Shown: positions 9,398 through 19,340, counted from the stretch's first letter. The stretch: 64,000 nt of DNA from Cryobacterium frigoriphilum (GCF_004403305.1 NZ_SOHE01000013.1:62001-126000); one strand, 5' to 3'. The notes: generated by a model from the letters alone, not told the origin. A program made the numbers and translations.

Positions 9398-9428
9398 GGA
9401 CCGGAGCCACTGGCTCCGGTCCTTTTTC
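9398..9428 (+). terminator. rho-independent terminator after tRNA-Gly
   Basis: AGGACCGGAGCC, a short loop, and the complementary GGCTCCGGTCCT are followed by five T residues. Canonical form. Confidence 0.9.
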
Positions 9429-9477
9429 GTGGGTGGCACCCTGTGCGGCCCCGTATGTCGAGCTGCGCGGGTGCTGC

Positions 9478-9513
9478 GCCGCTACGCGGGTGGCACGCCT
9501 CCCGCGCAGCGGC
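9478..9513 (-). terminator. hairpin downstream of the 9567-10172 gene
   Basis: A 13-bp stem with one mismatch (GCCGCTACGCGGG against CCCGCGCAGCGGC) and a ten-base loop. It lies between two converging units and has no T tract, so a terminator role is inferred from position. Confidence 0.4.
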
Positions 9514-9566
9514 GTACTACCCGCGCAACTCCCGGCAGGCCGGGGTTCGGTTGCCCGGAGTGTTCG

Positions 9567-10172
9567 TCAGTACTCGTTGTCGTAGGCCAGCAGCTTGGCG
9601 AGGTCGATTCGCACGAAGGCCGAGCGCCGTTCGGCGAGCTTGCGCTCGTAGTCGGGTTCGGTGCCGTCGACGTTCTGGCGAATGAGCTTGGCGGCCAGTG
9701 CCTGGGCGAATTCGTGGCTGGCATCTTCCCTGGCCTTTTCGACGATCGTCGAAACCTGAGCATCGTCTTGAGACACCGCATCGAGTTCGGCGGTGAGTCG
9801 ATCGTGCACGCGGCGCCGCAGGGCGAACTGCTTGACGTCGGCCCGCTGGTCACGGGTGAGCTCGAGCTTCCAGCGCGCCTTGACGAGCTCGTCGCGCATC
9901 TCGGTGACGCGCACTCCATACTCTTCATTCTGGCGGGCGAGTACGTCGAGCTCGTGCCGAGCAGTGGCGGAATAGTCGGCGCCCTCGAAATCGAGGTGTT
10001 CACGCAGCGCACCGACGAGAATGTGGTTCTTGACCGCCATCCGCACCGCGGAGAGTGAAATCAGCAGTCCCTCATCGACGATGCGATCTTCGGAGAGCAC
10101 GCCCGTGCCCGACGTGTCGTCGGTGGATTCGGCACCAATGCCACGCACTCGGCGGATCCAGTCCCACACCAC
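9567..10172 (-). CDS. conserved-type hypothetical protein, helical
   Basis: 201 residues. I do not recognise a named domain. The body is rich in charged heptad-like helices (for example ELDVLARQNEEYGVRVTEMR and the following ELVKARWKLEL), so a coiled-coil or helical bundle is likely. There is no signal peptide or membrane segment, so it should be cytosolic. Two consecutive GTG codons could start it (10172 or 10169), both preceded by GGGGGAG. It stands alone, convergent with tRNA-Gly and divergent from the DUF1648-like gene. Confidence 0.75.
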   Translation of the reverse strand: MVWDWIRRVRGIGAESTDDTSGTGVLSEDRIVDEGLLISLSAVRMAVKNHILVGALREHLDFEGADYSATARHELDVLARQNEEYGVRVTEMRDELVKARWKLELTRDQRADVKQFALRRRVHDRLTAELDAVSQDDAQVSTIVEKAREDASHEFAQALAAKLIRQNVDGTEPDYERKLAERRSAFVRIDLAKLLAYDNEY

Positions 10173-10317
10173 AGCTACTCCCCCGTAAAGGCCTAATCGA
10201 GTCTACGTCGAACCGCTGGCTTCGTCACAACGGATCCGACCTTGCGCCCCCGCGGTCTCAGGAGGCATCCATCAACTCGCGTAGGGTGAAGGGAACGCAA
10301 ACGGGGGGACCAGTTTT

Positions 10318-11352
<1,035 letters not shown>

Positions 11353-11409
11353 CCGCTTCCGGGCCGACTAACCTGCTGAGAAGACGCCCAGCCGATCGAG
11401 GAGGCGCTC

Positions 11410-12219
11410 GTGCAGAACACCGATCACGCTCTCAGCGCTGATCTCGTGGCGCGCCTGCGCTCGGCCGGATGCGTGCTCGCCGAGGACGAAGCACGCCTGT
11501 TGATCGAGGCCGCCCCCAGCCGCGTGGCACTCGACGCGCTCGTCGCGCGGCGGGTGGCCGGGCATCCGCTTGAATACGTGCTCGGTTGGGCCCAATTTCA
11601 CGGCCTGCGCGTGTGGGTTACCCCTGGTGTGTTCGTGCCCCGCCGCCGCACCGAGTTTCTCGTCGACCAGGCCCTAGCGCTCGCTACCGCTCACCCGAAC
11701 GCCCGTGCGCTCGACCTCTGCTGCGGCTCTGGCGCGGTCGGCGCCGCACTCGTCGCCGCAACCCTCGTCGACGGTGCACCCACGGTGGACCTGTACGCGG
11801 CCGACATCGATCCCGTGGCGGTCGCCTGCGCCCGCCGCAATCTGGCCGACGGCCGCGGTCAGGTCTTCGAGGGCGACCTGTACGCTGCACTGCCGACAAC
11901 GCTGCGCGGCACCATCGGTATCCTGCTCGCGAATGCACCTTACGTGCCGACGGATGCCCTGCGCCTCTTGCCCACGGAGGCTCGCCTGCACGAACCACAA
12001 CTCGCGCTCGACGGCGGAGTCGATGGACTCGACCTGCACCGTCGGGTCGCCGCCGAGGCACGCCGCTGGCTAGCGCCCGGCGGCACCCTGCTGATTGAGA
12101 CCAGCGAGCAGCAGGCGGAGGCCGCTGCCGACATCTTCCTGCGCAGCGGCCTGACCGCGAGCATCCACCACGACGACGACCTCGACGCGACGACCGTCAC
12201 CGGCATCAGCGGGGGATAA
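11410..12219 (+). CDS. PrmC-related protein-(glutamine-N5) methyltransferase family
   Basis: HemK/PrmC-like SAM methyltransferase with an N-terminal helical domain (1-75) followed by a Rossmann domain. Motif I reads ALDLCCGSGAVG near residue 98. The PrmC hallmark NPPY is changed to NAPYVP near residue 178, which matches the separate actinobacterial family called 'PrmC-related, unknown substrate' rather than the release-factor methylase itself. The start is GTG at 11410 with GAGGAGG upstream. It is 269 residues long, as expected. Its protein substrate is unknown; true prmC is normally beside prfA, which is not here. Confidence 0.85.
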   Translation: MQNTDHALSADLVARLRSAGCVLAEDEARLLIEAAPSRVALDALVARRVAGHPLEYVLGWAQFHGLRVWVTPGVFVPRRRTEFLVDQALALATAHPNARALDLCCGSGAVGAALVAATLVDGAPTVDLYAADIDPVAVACARRNLADGRGQVFEGDLYAALPTTLRGTIGILLANAPYVPTDALRLLPTEARLHEPQLALDGGVDGLDLHRRVAAEARRWLAPGGTLLIETSEQQAEAAADIFLRSGLTASIHHDDDLDATTVTGISGG

Positions 12220-12294
12220 CGCCGAACGCCGGCACCAGTCGATGCGTCGCTGTCCCTCGAATCGTAGATACCTCGAACCGTTGATACTTCGATA
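12220..12294. repeat. short direct repeats between convergent genes
   Basis: Two adjacent 16-bp copies (12256-12271 and 12272-12287, CTCGAATCGTAGATAC and CTCGAACCGTTGATAC) differ at two positions and are followed by a partial third copy. This lies in the 75-bp convergent gap; no function is apparent. Confidence 0.5.
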
Positions 12295-12735
12295 TCAGTC
12301 GATGTCCGAAGCCCCCTCTTTGCGCTGCGACTGCGCGGCGGACCGAGCGCGAAGGGCGAATAGATCCTCCGACAGCGAGACGATGTTGCCCTCGGTGTCC
12401 TTGAACCAGGCCCCCTTCGCACCCTCCATCTCGACCACGCCGTTCTCGGTCTTCAACCCGGGAAGGTCGTACTCCTCGAATTTCACACCCTTCGCGCGCA
12501 GATCCGCCATGTCAGTATCGAAGGTGTCGGTCACCAGCCCGATCGCGGTGGCCTGGTTGGTGCCGGCAAACGGGGTCTCGTAGATCAGAATCATTGCCCC
12601 ACCGGCTGTGCGATAGATCAGTCCCTCTGGCATGTCCTGATCGGGTTCCATGCCGAATGCGTCGCTGTAGAACTGGCGTGCACGCTGCAGATCCTTGGCT
12701 GGTAATACCGAATAGATTTCCACTTGGCTTGTCAT
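12295..12735 (-). CDS. VOC/glyoxalase superfamily protein
   Basis: 146-residue protein of the vicinal-oxygen-chelate fold. It has paired beta-alpha-beta modules beginning VLPAKDLQRARQFYSDAFG and a C-terminal module ending in DTEGNIVSLSED, the usual end of such domains. Members include glyoxalases, bleomycin-resistance proteins and dioxygenases; the role here is undetermined. The ATG at 12735 has GAGAGGA upstream; a longer reading in the same frame runs into the oxidase gene region and is not supported. A Gln/Lys-rich tail follows the domain. Confidence 0.85.
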   Translation of the reverse strand: MTSQVEIYSVLPAKDLQRARQFYSDAFGMEPDQDMPEGLIYRTAGGAMILIYETPFAGTNQATAIGLVTDTFDTDMADLRAKGVKFEEYDLPGLKTENGVVEMEGAKGAWFKDTEGNIVSLSEDLFALRARSAAQSQRKEGASDID

Positions 12736-12821
12736 GAGCCGTCCTCTCTGGTGTTTGCGTAAAGCAATTTGCACAGAGGACAGTACGCTCGTTGCCGGGA
12801 TCCGGCGCAGATTCGGGCGAA

Positions 12822-14426
12822 CTAATCCGATTCGTGCGTGGAGTGCCCGGTCGAGAGCACGCGCGGGCCGCTGCCCGCGGCGGCCGTGTCGTCGATTTGC
12901 TGTGCCTGGTGCGCGGTCGGCGGCGTTCCGGCCGTCTCCCCCGGCTCGACCACGACGAACTGCCCCATCATGCCGTCGTCTTCGTGGGCGAGCATGTGGC
13001 AGTGATACATGTACGGAAAGTCGGCGTCGGTGTACTCGCCGAAACGCATGATCAGCTCGTAGCGCTTGCCGGGCTCGAGGTAGATGGTGTCCTTCCACCC
13101 GCGCAGTTCGGCCGTTGGCTCGTCGGTGCCGACCCGCAGCACCTGAAAGTGCACACCGTGCACGTGAAAGTTGTGCGGCAGCGGCATGGCGTTGTCGACG
13201 GTCCAGATTTCGGTCGCACCCGCCTCGACGGTCTCGTCGATGCGGGACAGTTCCATCTGGCGGTTGTTGATCGAGGTGCCGTTGAGCGTGAAGCTGCGGT
13301 CGACGGTGGCATCGTCGGCGTCGAGCCGCTCGGATTCGACCAGTGCCGTGGGAGTGGCGCCGATCGAGGTCAGGCTGTCGGCGACGCGCAGCTCGAGCAC
13401 GTCGAGGGTGTCGGCGCCGGCATTGCGTTCGGCGGCGCTGGCCGAGGTACCGAGTTCGGGCGGGTTGGAGCGCAGAGTCACGGTCTCACCGGGTGTCACG
13501 CGCACGAGTACCTCGGCGCGTTCTCCGGCAGACAGACGGATGCCGTCCATCGCGACCGGGGCCTCCAGCAGTCCGCCATCGGTACCGATCAGGTCGAACT
13601 CGCGCCCGTCATCGAAGCCGAAATCGTAGGTGCGGGCGGTCGAGCCGTTCAGCAGCCGCAGGCGTACGACATCCGTCGTCACCTCGAGATACGGCCCGAG
13701 CGTGCCGTTCACGAGCACTTCATCGCCGATCGCGCCGATGTAGCCGCGCACGCCGATGTCGAACTGGCCGTCGTCGTCGAAGCGGCGGTCCTGCACCACC
13801 ACGGGAATGTCGTCGACACCGTAGCTGCGCGGCAGGTTGAGGGCCGCCTCCGCGTCGTCCTGCAGGATGAACATACCGGCGAGGCCGTTCTCGGTCTGCT
13901 GCTCGGACTGCTCGTGCGGGTGCGGGTGGTACCAGAGCGTGGCGGCGGGCTGGTCGATGGTCCACTCCGGCTGCCAGAGGGCTCCGGGCTCGATCACCGA
14001 GTGCGGGCCGCCATCCATCTCGGCGGGCAGGTGCATGCCGTGCCAGTGCACGGTCGTGACCTCATCGAGTTCGTTGGTGACATTGACCTTCACGTTCTCG
14101 CCCTGCTCTGCGACGAGGGTCGGTCCGAGATAGCTGCCGTTGTAGCCCCAGGTGTCGGTGGCCACCCCGGGCGTGAATTCGGTGCTCGACGCGGCGGCGG
14201 TCAGGTCGAAGACCCGGTCGCCGTTGGCCGCAATCGTCGACTCGGCCAGCGGCGGAATCGCGAGCGGCGTGACGAAATCCACCGCGCCGACGGTGTCGAT
14301 GACTCCGCCGCCCTGGTCGCTCGCGCAGGCCGTCAGGCCCAGCACGAGCGCGACAGCCCCGGCAACACCGGCGCTCACGAACGTGGCGACGGGTCGACGG
14401 GAACGGGTGGTGCGAGCGTGTTGCAT
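12822..14426 (-). CDS. multicopper oxidase lipoprotein (CueO/laccase-like)
   Basis: Exported copper enzyme, probably oxidising Cu(I) or phenolics. The signal peptide ends in the lipobox LTAC with Cys34, so the protein should be anchored on the outer face of the membrane. Three cupredoxin domains follow. Copper motifs are HWHGMH (127-132), YHPHPH (166-171), HNFHVHGVHF and YMYHCHMLAHEDDGM near the C-terminus, so all type 1, 2 and 3 ligand sets are present. Length 534. It diverges from the TasA-like operon across a 224-bp gap holding two C5/G5 palindromes that could be metal-responsive operators. Confidence 0.92.
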   Translation of the reverse strand: MQHARTTRSRRPVATFVSAGVAGAVALVLGLTACASDQGGGVIDTVGAVDFVTPLAIPPLAESTIAANGDRVFDLTAAASSTEFTPGVATDTWGYNGSYLGPTLVAEQGENVKVNVTNELDEVTTVHWHGMHLPAEMDGGPHSVIEPGALWQPEWTIDQPAATLWYHPHPHEQSEQQTENGLAGMFILQDDAEAALNLPRSYGVDDIPVVVQDRRFDDDGQFDIGVRGYIGAIGDEVLVNGTLGPYLEVTTDVVRLRLLNGSTARTYDFGFDDGREFDLIGTDGGLLEAPVAMDGIRLSAGERAEVLVRVTPGETVTLRSNPPELGTSASAAERNAGADTLDVLELRVADSLTSIGATPTALVESERLDADDATVDRSFTLNGTSINNRQMELSRIDETVEAGATEIWTVDNAMPLPHNFHVHGVHFQVLRVGTDEPTAELRGWKDTIYLEPGKRYELIMRFGEYTDADFPYMYHCHMLAHEDDGMMGQFVVVEPGETAGTPPTAHQAQQIDDTAAAGSGPRVLSTGHSTHESD

Positions 14427-14496
14427 ACCCCCAGTTTCGCAGGTCTGGCTGCGAGTCCTGCCCAGTTTCGCCGTCGCCGAATCTCCCCAGCGGATG

Positions 14497-14545
14497 CCCC
14501 CGTGCTGGGGGTGAGCAGGGGCCTCGTCTCCCCCGGCGTTGGGGG
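14497..14545. promoter_or_regulatory. two C5-N5/6-G5 palindromes between the multicopper oxidase and the TasA-like operon
   Basis: CCCCC-GTGCT-GGGGG (14497-14511) and CCCCC-GGCGTT-GGGGG (14530-14545), centres 33 bp apart, or about three helical turns. G-tract palindromes of this kind are used by CsoR/RcnR-type metal sensors; assignment to such a sensor is inference. Confidence 0.4.
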
Positions 14546-14650
14546 CGCCTGACCCTATCGTGAGATCTGCTCAGCTGACACAGTCCTCCTAAAGGGGGAC
14601 CGACTTCTCGGATCTTCCGCATTTCCCCATAACGAAAGGCGCAACCCGAA

Positions 14651-15244
14651 ATGAAGCACCTGAGTTTTTTGCCTAAGAAGTCCCCGATTCGTGCTCGTGC
14701 CGTGCTTGCGGCCGGTGCGGTTCTGGGCCTGGGCGCCGTTCTGACCTTCGCGTCGTTCACCGACGAGGGCTATGTCGCGTCGACATTCAGCACCGGCACG
14801 GTCGACATCACCTTCGACGCGTCCGAAGCGGACGGCCCGATCGGCGCCCCGCACACGACCCAGCTCGGCTTTACAGTCGGCAAGATCGGGTCCTCCACGA
14901 TCGCGCCACTCACGGTGAACAACAGTGGGACCCTGCCGTTCGACTACACCATGTCGACGACGACCACCGGTGGCGCGGCCCTCGCCTCTGGCCTGCGCGT
15001 CACCGTCGTGAGCCTCGGCGCACCTGCCACAGCTGGCGCGTGCAACGCCACGACGACTTTCACGCCAGCGATCCAAACAGGCACCGATCTCGGAAGCACT
15101 GCGCTGAGCGGGCGCTCTCTGAATGCACAAACCAGCGAGGTGCTGTGCTTCAAGGTCGAACTGCCGAGCGGTTCGAACGACAACGCGATGCAGGACCTCA
15201 GCACGACGGCGACCTTCGCCTTCGCCGCGACGCAGCAGCCCTAG
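14651..15244 (+). CDS. SipW-dependent exported protein, TasA/camelysin-like (first)
   Basis: 197 residues. After a basic N-terminus and one hydrophobic segment (about 16-36) comes the class signature FASFTDEGYVASTFSTGTV, typical of TasA/CotN-type substrates released by SipW-like signal peptidases. The mature part is an all-beta, Thr/Ser-rich domain with a repeated pattern of extended strands and two Cys residues that could form a disulfide. In Bacillus such proteins form extracellular matrix fibres; here the same role is inferred. It is the first gene of a three-gene operon that ends with the cognate-type peptidase. Confidence 0.8.
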   Translation: MKHLSFLPKKSPIRARAVLAAGAVLGLGAVLTFASFTDEGYVASTFSTGTVDITFDASEADGPIGAPHTTQLGFTVGKIGSSTIAPLTVNNSGTLPFDYTMSTTTTGGAALASGLRVTVVSLGAPATAGACNATTTFTPAIQTGTDLGSTALSGRSLNAQTSEVLCFKVELPSGSNDNAMQDLSTTATFAFAATQQP

Positions 15245-15277
15245 TCCCGACCATCACCACCGAATAGGGGACACATC

Positions 15278-15919
15278 GTGCTCGACGTCGACCAACCCTC
15301 AACGTCGAAATCGACGCGCCCCCACACCGTGAAGGTGCGTCTCGTGCTGGCGCTCTGTGCCCTGCTGGGCATCGGAGCGTACGGCACGAGCGCATCCTTC
15401 ACGGATGCCTCATTCGTCAGGGCTTCCTTCCAGACCGGAACCCTCGAGCTCGCCGTCGCCGGCGCCACCGGGTCGTTCGTACCGGGCGACCCGACCGCGC
15501 TCAGCCTGACGCAGCTGAGCGCCACGGGCATGTACCCCGGCGGCCCCGCCGGACTCGCCGAGTTGCACGTGAAGAACAACGGCCAACTGCCTCTCACCGT
15601 GTCGGGGCTCATCTTCACGACCACCAACTCCGGCGGCATCGCCAACGACTCCGGAACGACCGCGCTGGGCCAGTTGGCCCGGCTCAAGGTCGTGCCATAT
15701 TCCGGCAGCCAGGTCTGCAACGCCGCGTTCATGACCGGCGATGGAACGCTGACCCCCACGTCCGCCACCGTGTCGAGTGGTCTGCCGACATTGACGCCCG
15801 GCACGACGGCCACTTTCTGCCTCAAGGTCAACATTCCCAGCACGGTATCCAACGCTCCCCTCGCAGCACTCAACGTCGACATGCGGGTGCACATCCGCGT
15901 GACGGCAGTACAGGCCTGA
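15278..15919 (+). CDS. SipW-dependent exported protein, TasA/camelysin-like (second)
   Basis: 213 residues from a GTG start with AGGGG upstream. The basic N-terminus and hydrophobic segment (about 22-38) are followed by ASFTDASFVRASFQTGTLEL, the same processing-site signature as the preceding protein. The mature domain is again beta-rich with a conserved-looking LHVKNNGQLPLTVSGL strand pair and two Cys. It differs enough from the first copy to be a partner or minor subunit rather than a recent duplicate. It is 33 bases after its neighbour and 4 bases before the peptidase gene. Confidence 0.8.
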   Translation: MLDVDQPSTSKSTRPHTVKVRLVLALCALLGIGAYGTSASFTDASFVRASFQTGTLELAVAGATGSFVPGDPTALSLTQLSATGMYPGGPAGLAELHVKNNGQLPLTVSGLIFTTTNSGGIANDSGTTALGQLARLKVVPYSGSQVCNAAFMTGDGTLTPTSATVSSGLPTLTPGTTATFCLKVNIPSTVSNAPLAALNVDMRVHIRVTAVQA

Positions 15920-15923
15920 TCCC

Positions 15924-17021
15924 ATGAATCGAATTGCCACGGTCTCCCAGGAGATTCTGCTCACTCTCGGCGCTGTTCTCGGGGTGATCTGCATTCTGGC
16001 TACGCTCTCCGCGGTCTTCTTCGGGGTGACGCCCCTGATTTTCCGCTCCGGGTCGATGTCCCCCGCGATCAGCACCGGTGCCCTCGCCCTCGCGCAGGAG
16101 GTGCCGGGCGCGGACATCCGTGTCGGCGACATCGTGAGTGCGATCAACCCGCAAGGCACCCGAGTGACGCACCGGGTCGAGGGAGTCTCGGCCCGAGGCA
16201 GCGGAAGCTACGCCCTCACGATGCGCGGCGACGCGAACGAGGTCGCGGATCCCGAGCGCTACATCGTCACGAGCACAGACCGAGTCGTCTGGCACCTCGA
16301 CGGTCTCGGCTTTGTCGTGCAGGAGGCCCAGAAGCCGCCCTACATATTCGCGCTCGGGAGCCTCGTCGGCGCGCTGCTCGTCTTCTCGGTGCGTTACCGC
16401 CGAGCCGCACGCCAGGCAACGGACGGCGCAGAATCACCGAACGACCCGACTGAACCGACTGACGATGGCGCGCCCACCGATCCGCCCGAGTTCGACGGCA
16501 TCGGCATCTTCGGAACGGATGATGTCGCCACCGCTCCGATACCGACCGCGCGGCCCGCAGCCGGCGTCGTGGTGAAAACCTCCGCAGCGGTGCTACTTGC
16601 CCTGGCTCTCGTGGGCGGACTGTTCGCTGGTCAGCCAACCGACACCCAGGCCGCGTTTACCGATGAGACCCGGGCCACCTCCGCTACCCTCGCCTCGTCA
16701 CTCGATTCATCGTTTAAGCCGTCGGCCGTGACGTGTACCGCCACTGGGCCAGGTAGCCGAGATTTGACGATTACGTGGTCCGTCCCGACAACCACGCTCC
16801 CTCCGACAAGCTACGCTGTCTCGGGCGGACCAACGGCAAGCCCCACACAAGCGTCGAACTCTGGCAAAGTCTCGGTGACATTTGCCGCCGCCAGCCTCGC
16901 CGTCAACAGCTATACGGTCACAGTGACGGCGAATCACTTCACGAACTGGCCCGCCTCCGCGACACCGTTGACCGTGAACATCGCTGGAAACGGCGGCAAC
17001 CGCAGGCCCACCTGCCCCTAG
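15924..17021 (+). CDS. SipW-type signal peptidase I fused to a substrate-like C-terminal module
   Basis: 365 residues in two parts. Residues 1-165 form an ER/SipW-type signal peptidase: membrane segment at about 12-34, catalytic Ser44 in SGSMSPAIS, His83 in VTHRVEG replacing the bacterial Lys, an RGDAN box (102-106), and a second membrane segment at about 141-156. After a Pro/Asp-rich linker, residues 216-236 form a third hydrophobic segment followed by TQAAFTDETRATSATL. This is the same processing signature as in the two upstream substrates. A secreted domain of about 115 residues ends the protein. The peptidase therefore appears joined to its own class of substrate and might cleave itself. 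Its start is four bases after the preceding stop. Confidence 0.85.
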   Translation: MNRIATVSQEILLTLGAVLGVICILATLSAVFFGVTPLIFRSGSMSPAISTGALALAQEVPGADIRVGDIVSAINPQGTRVTHRVEGVSARGSGSYALTMRGDANEVADPERYIVTSTDRVVWHLDGLGFVVQEAQKPPYIFALGSLVGALLVFSVRYRRAARQATDGAESPNDPTEPTDDGAPTDPPEFDGIGIFGTDDVATAPIPTARPAAGVVVKTSAAVLLALALVGGLFAGQPTDTQAAFTDETRATSATLASSLDSSFKPSAVTCTATGPGSRDLTITWSVPTTTLPPTSYAVSGGPTASPTQASNSGKVSVTFAAASLAVNSYTVTVTANHFTNWPASATPLTVNIAGNGGNRRPTCP

Positions 17022-17256
17022 TTCGGTTCGGCGACGCCTCGCCCACAACTCGCCCGCCCCCACCGCGCCCCCGCGTTCCCCGCGCGCCTGACCTGACGCC
17101 TATTCCTCGCGCCTGTTCCCCACGCAGCACGTCGTGGGATCGACGGTGACAAGCGGCTATGGGATCGAGCGCGCTCAAAGCGCGGACAAGTGGTACCTGC
17201 TGGCTTCTCCTGAGCGAAACGCCAACGACGGCCCCTTGAGCCGGTGAAGGGCGCAA
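17022..17256. other. intergenic, no gene seen
   Basis: First part of a 493-bp convergent gap between the signal peptidase gene and tadC. I see no credible gene, tRNA or promoter here. The rest of the gap (to 17514) holds the two hairpins listed separately. Confidence 0.6.
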
Positions 17257-17315
17257 CGAGAAGCCAAGAAACGCCCTTTGAAGTCGATTCAAGGGGCGCT
17301 TCTTGGCTTCTCTCG
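17257..17315. repeat. long imperfect hairpin A
   Basis: Arms of 26 bases (17257-17282 and 17288 onward) are complementary except at two positions, with a five-base loop. The arms contain GAAGCCAAGAAACGCCC. It sits between converging operons, so it could end transcription from both sides. Confidence 0.75.
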
Positions 17316-17330
17316 TGCTGGGCGGGTCAT

Positions 17331-17376
17331 GGGGCGTTTGTTGGTTTGTCGTGAGCGAGGCTCCAACAAACGCCCC
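17331..17376. repeat. hairpin B, related to hairpin A
   Basis: Perfect 14-bp arms (GGGGCGTTTGTTGG and CCAACAAACGCCCC) around an 18-base loop, 15 bases beyond hairpin A. Both hairpins share the GGGGCGTTT/AAACGCCCC core, which suggests a repeat family. Confidence 0.75.
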
Positions 17377-17514
17377 TTGCCAGGCCGCGAGCCCAGCCCT
17401 GACCCAGGCCGTGACAGGGTTCACAGCAATCCCTCCATCGAACGTGCGTCGAGCTCGGGGCCGGGTGAGAGACCTCTGCTCGTCGCACCGACGAGTACCG
17501 ATAGTCGGCCCGGC

Positions 17515-18378
17515 TCAGAGCGAGAACGCCTTGACGATGCTCAGCACGGCGGGGGTCAGCAGCACGATGAACAGCACGGGCAGAATGCAGAAGATCAGGG
17601 GAAAAAGCACCTTGACTGGAACCTTCATGGCCTTCTCCTCGGCGCGCTGGCGACGCCGGAGGCGCATTTCCGCGGCCTGCACTCGCAACACGTCGGCAAT
17701 GGCGATGCCGTAGGTATCGGCCTGGATCACCGAACGCGTGAAGCGACGCAGTTCCGTCGACGAGGTGCGGTCGGCGAGCGACTGGTACGCGTCTTTGCGA
17801 GCCTGGCCGATGCTCATGTCCTGCAGGGTACGGATGAGTTCTTCGGCGAGCGCACCCTTGCCGTTGGTCGCGGCCTTCGCCATGGCTCCCTCGAAGCCGA
17901 GCCCGGCCTCCACGGCAATGGTCATCTGGTCGAGGGTATCGGCGAGCGCGTTCTGGATCTGCTCCTGGCGCTCCTTACCGCGGCTCCAGAGCAACAGTTC
18001 CGGCACAAAGAAGCTCACGATGACAACGGCAGCGGCAAAGATGACCCGGATCATGGCCGGGTCCAGACTCACCCACCAGATCGCGAAGAGGATGCCTGCT
18101 GCCGCCGCGAGCGGTTTCGCGATCAGGATCTTGTCGATGGTCCAGGCCGCCGGCCGCCCCGCGAGGGCGAGGCGGTGATCGAGCATGCCCAGGTATCCTT
18201 TCGGCACGAGCTCGCGGCCACGGGCAAGCAGCGGCACGCGCGGTTCGGGACTGGCAGTCGGCTGGTCGCCCACGACAGCTATCGGCTGCCTCGCGCGACC
18301 TCCCACGAGGATGCCGATGAGAGCGCCGAACCCACCGGCAACGGCAAGAGCGGCGAGAATGGCGCTGAATTCGGGCAT
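17515..18378 (-). CDS. tadC: Tad pilus inner-membrane platform protein TadC (GspF-like)
   Basis: 287 residues with one N-terminal membrane segment, a cytoplasmic T2SSF domain with the typical DALADTLDQMTIAVEAGLGFE signature in the middle, and two C-terminal membrane segments ending PVLFIVLLTPAVLSIVKAF. It forms the membrane base of the Tad pilus with TadB. It is the last gene of the tad operon, nine bases after tadB, and is convergent with the SipW operon across the hairpin-bearing gap. Confidence 0.92.
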   Translation of the reverse strand: MPEFSAILAALAVAGGFGALIGILVGGRARQPIAVVGDQPTASPEPRVPLLARGRELVPKGYLGMLDHRLALAGRPAAWTIDKILIAKPLAAAAGILFAIWWVSLDPAMIRVIFAAAVVIVSFFVPELLLWSRGKERQEQIQNALADTLDQMTIAVEAGLGFEGAMAKAATNGKGALAEELIRTLQDMSIGQARKDAYQSLADRTSSTELRRFTRSVIQADTYGIAIADVLRVQAAEMRLRRRQRAEEKAMKVPVKVLFPLIFCILPVLFIVLLTPAVLSIVKAFSL

Positions 18379-18387
18379 GTTCTTCTC

Positions 18388-19340
18388 CTAAAACTTCACT
18401 TTGACGACGACCATCATCCACAGCGAACCGAGTATCAGCAGGATCAGCGCGGCCACCAACGCCGCAATCCCCAGCAGGCTGCTGAAGAAGCCGGTGAAGT
18501 AGTTCGCCTGGGTCAGGACCAGAAACGTGAACACCCCGATGGGGAGAAGGATGAGCACCCAGGCGGAAATCTTTCCTTCCGCGGCGAGGGCCCGCACCTG
18601 GCGACGAATTTCGTTGCGTTCCCGAATCGTGTGGCCGACCTGGTCAAGCACCTGCGACAGGTTGCCGCCGACCTCCCGATTAATGGCAATCGCCTGCGCG
18701 ACCCAGCGAAAATCGTCGCTGCGCATGCGCGTTGCCGTGTTGTCAAGTGCGTCGCCGAGGTCGCGGCCGATTCGGGTCTCGTTCACGACCCGGGCCAGTT
18801 CCTCCGAGATCGGTGCCTCGGTCTCCTGCGATGCGGCGTCGACCGCTCGCAGCAGACTGTGCCCGGCACGAAGACTCCCGGCCAGAAGCCCGAGCGATTC
18901 ATCGAGCTGATCGGCGAATTTAGAACGGCGACGGCTCGCGCGTACCGAGAGCAGCAGTTTGGCACCCAGCGGGGCGCTCACCGCCCCGACGATCATGAGC
19001 GCAATCGCCCACGGCGTGCCGAGACCGGCCGCGAAGCCCAGAACGGCCAGCACGACAGCGGCGGCGATCACCAGCAGAGTGAATCCGGAGGGCTGCAGAC
19101 GGATGCTGGCCTGCTCGAGTTCGGCCGCGCTGAACGGTGCCTTGCCGCGACGGCGGATGACCGCGTCGATGGAAGTCACGAACCGGTCGGTGACCTTCGT
19201 GAGCGTCGAGATCTCGACAGCACCGGGGGCATGACGGCGTTCGAAGGACACTCGTCGGTCGGGCGGCGCAATGACCATGAAGACCAGAAGCAGCAGCGCG
19301 CCGAGCGTCAAGCCGACGCCGGTGCCGACCACCAGCGCCG

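Noticed and set aside
12295..13098. 267-codon extended form of the VOC protein
   Set aside because: The extra N-terminus overlaps the multicopper oxidase gene and has no similarity to VOC domains; the ATG at 12735 has a good ribosome binding site.
12792..14552. 586-codon open frame antisense to the multicopper oxidase
   Set aside because: Shadow frame; all copper motifs are on the minus strand.
17257..17376. insertion sequence ends or an attachment site
   Set aside because: No transposase or integrase, no flanking direct repeats seen; the palindromes are better explained as terminators or a REP-like family.
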